Assembly (NCBI GenBank): GCA_010672585.1
Contig: JAAHGF010000003.1
Span: 566,719 to 630,718 of the forward strand
Reading direction: 5' to 3'
DNA length: 64,000 nt
Source of the DNA: Okeania sp. SIO1I7
GTDB lineage: Bacteria; Cyanobacteriota; Cyanobacteriia; Cyanobacteriales; Microcoleaceae
Part shown: positions 63,935-64,000 of the stretch, piece by piece
How positions within the stretch are numbered: the stretch's first letter is position 1
Layout: each line of letters begins with the position of its first letter
Made by a program: the position numbers and the translations under genes
Notes under the pieces: model-generated
Database searches by the model: none
Seen by the model: the letters and a program-made list of their open reading frames with translations, nothing else
Told to the model about the DNA's origin: nothing

Positions 63935-64000
63935 ATGAAAGGAATCTGGCTAGAAAACCAACAACTCCAACTCCGCACCGACCTCTCCACACCCGAACCC
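63935..64000 (+). CDS. zinc-type alcohol dehydrogenase-like protein, 5' end only
   Basis: 22 codons before the window ends: MKGIWLENQQLQLRTDLSTP then EP. This matches the start of cyanobacterial medium-chain (zinc-dependent) dehydrogenase-like proteins, which begin MKGLWLEN-QLQLR-D-P-PEP. The catalytic and cofactor domains lie outside the window. ATG 63935 is the first ATG in frame. Confidence 0.6.
   Translation, partial: MKGIWLENQQLQLRTDLSTPEP

Overview
The window looks like a chromosomal segment of a filamentous, probably marine, non-heterocystous cyanobacterium (Oscillatoriales; the Okeania/Trichodesmium/Moorena type is my guess). The evidence is low GC with many GCGATCGC (HIP1) octamers, abundant heptameric short tandem repeats, very repeat-rich spacers, cyanobacterial families (BicA, a CmpR-like LysR, Alr4036-type flavin protein, HisKA/REC hybrid kinases, pentapeptide proteins, Uma2 remnants) and an RTX-tailed vanadium haloperoxidase of a kind common in marine strains. 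No rRNA or tRNA gene and no CRISPR array was seen.

Layout. 0-2 kb: a HAD phosphatase and a possible 38-residue small protein. 2-6.5 kb: an accessory island of two large pentapeptide-repeat proteins. One has an N-terminal HTH, a middle domain and a C-terminal helical domain; the other has a PIN-like domain, a LeuA-regulatory-like domain and a C-terminal domain I cannot name. Between them lie a stand-alone copy of the helical domain and a dead copy of the PIN gene's start, together the fossil of a segmental duplication. 6.7-12.3 kb: M3 oligopeptidase, EgtC-like amidotransferase and a REC-PAS-GGDEF regulator. 12.9-20 kb: a 1797-residue protein with six LamG-like modules, a SagB-type oxidoreductase remnant, a 15-unit array of 65-66 bp repeats and a SOUL-family protein. 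20.8-27.5 kb: YjbQ, two MscS paralogues, a glycosyltransferase-like protein and a FeoA-domain protein. 28-30 kb: a sugar dehydrogenase and an IS607 recombinase with a beheaded tnpB.

30.6-37 kb is a bicarbonate-uptake region: sbtB and sbtA (convergent, GC-rich, probably acquired), three 205-bp tandem repeats, bicA, and a divergent cmpR-like regulator starting at TTG. 38.8-40.8 kb: vanadium haloperoxidase. 42.2-48.8 kb: three consecutive two-component genes, the last two sharing nearly identical C-terminal halves. 49.2-50.8 kb: a decayed ISAs1-type insertion sequence with intact inverted repeats and target duplication. 51.2-60 kb: PPOX-family protein, cysE, a small membrane protein, mrdA (PBP2), an LCP-family protein and mannose-1-phosphate guanylyltransferase. 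60.6-64 kb: a pentapeptide protein between two Uma2 tails, a broken TnpB and the start of a zinc-type dehydrogenase.

Spacers are dominated by dispersed repeats with inverted ends. I call them R1 (ends ATATCATGTCCGG), R2 (ends TAGGGTTTGC), R3 (ends GGCGTTGCTGA), R4 (ends near GGAGATGTCTAGT with a GTTGCATGCAAC core) and R5 (about 100 bp with CCTCTCC/GGAGAGG hairpins). Nested in them are heptamers such as GTCAGGA, GAAGGAA and TAATTAT. Start codons were moved inward where the longest open frame ran back into such repeats or used TTG without support. All functional calls rest on reading the sequence; no database search was run.
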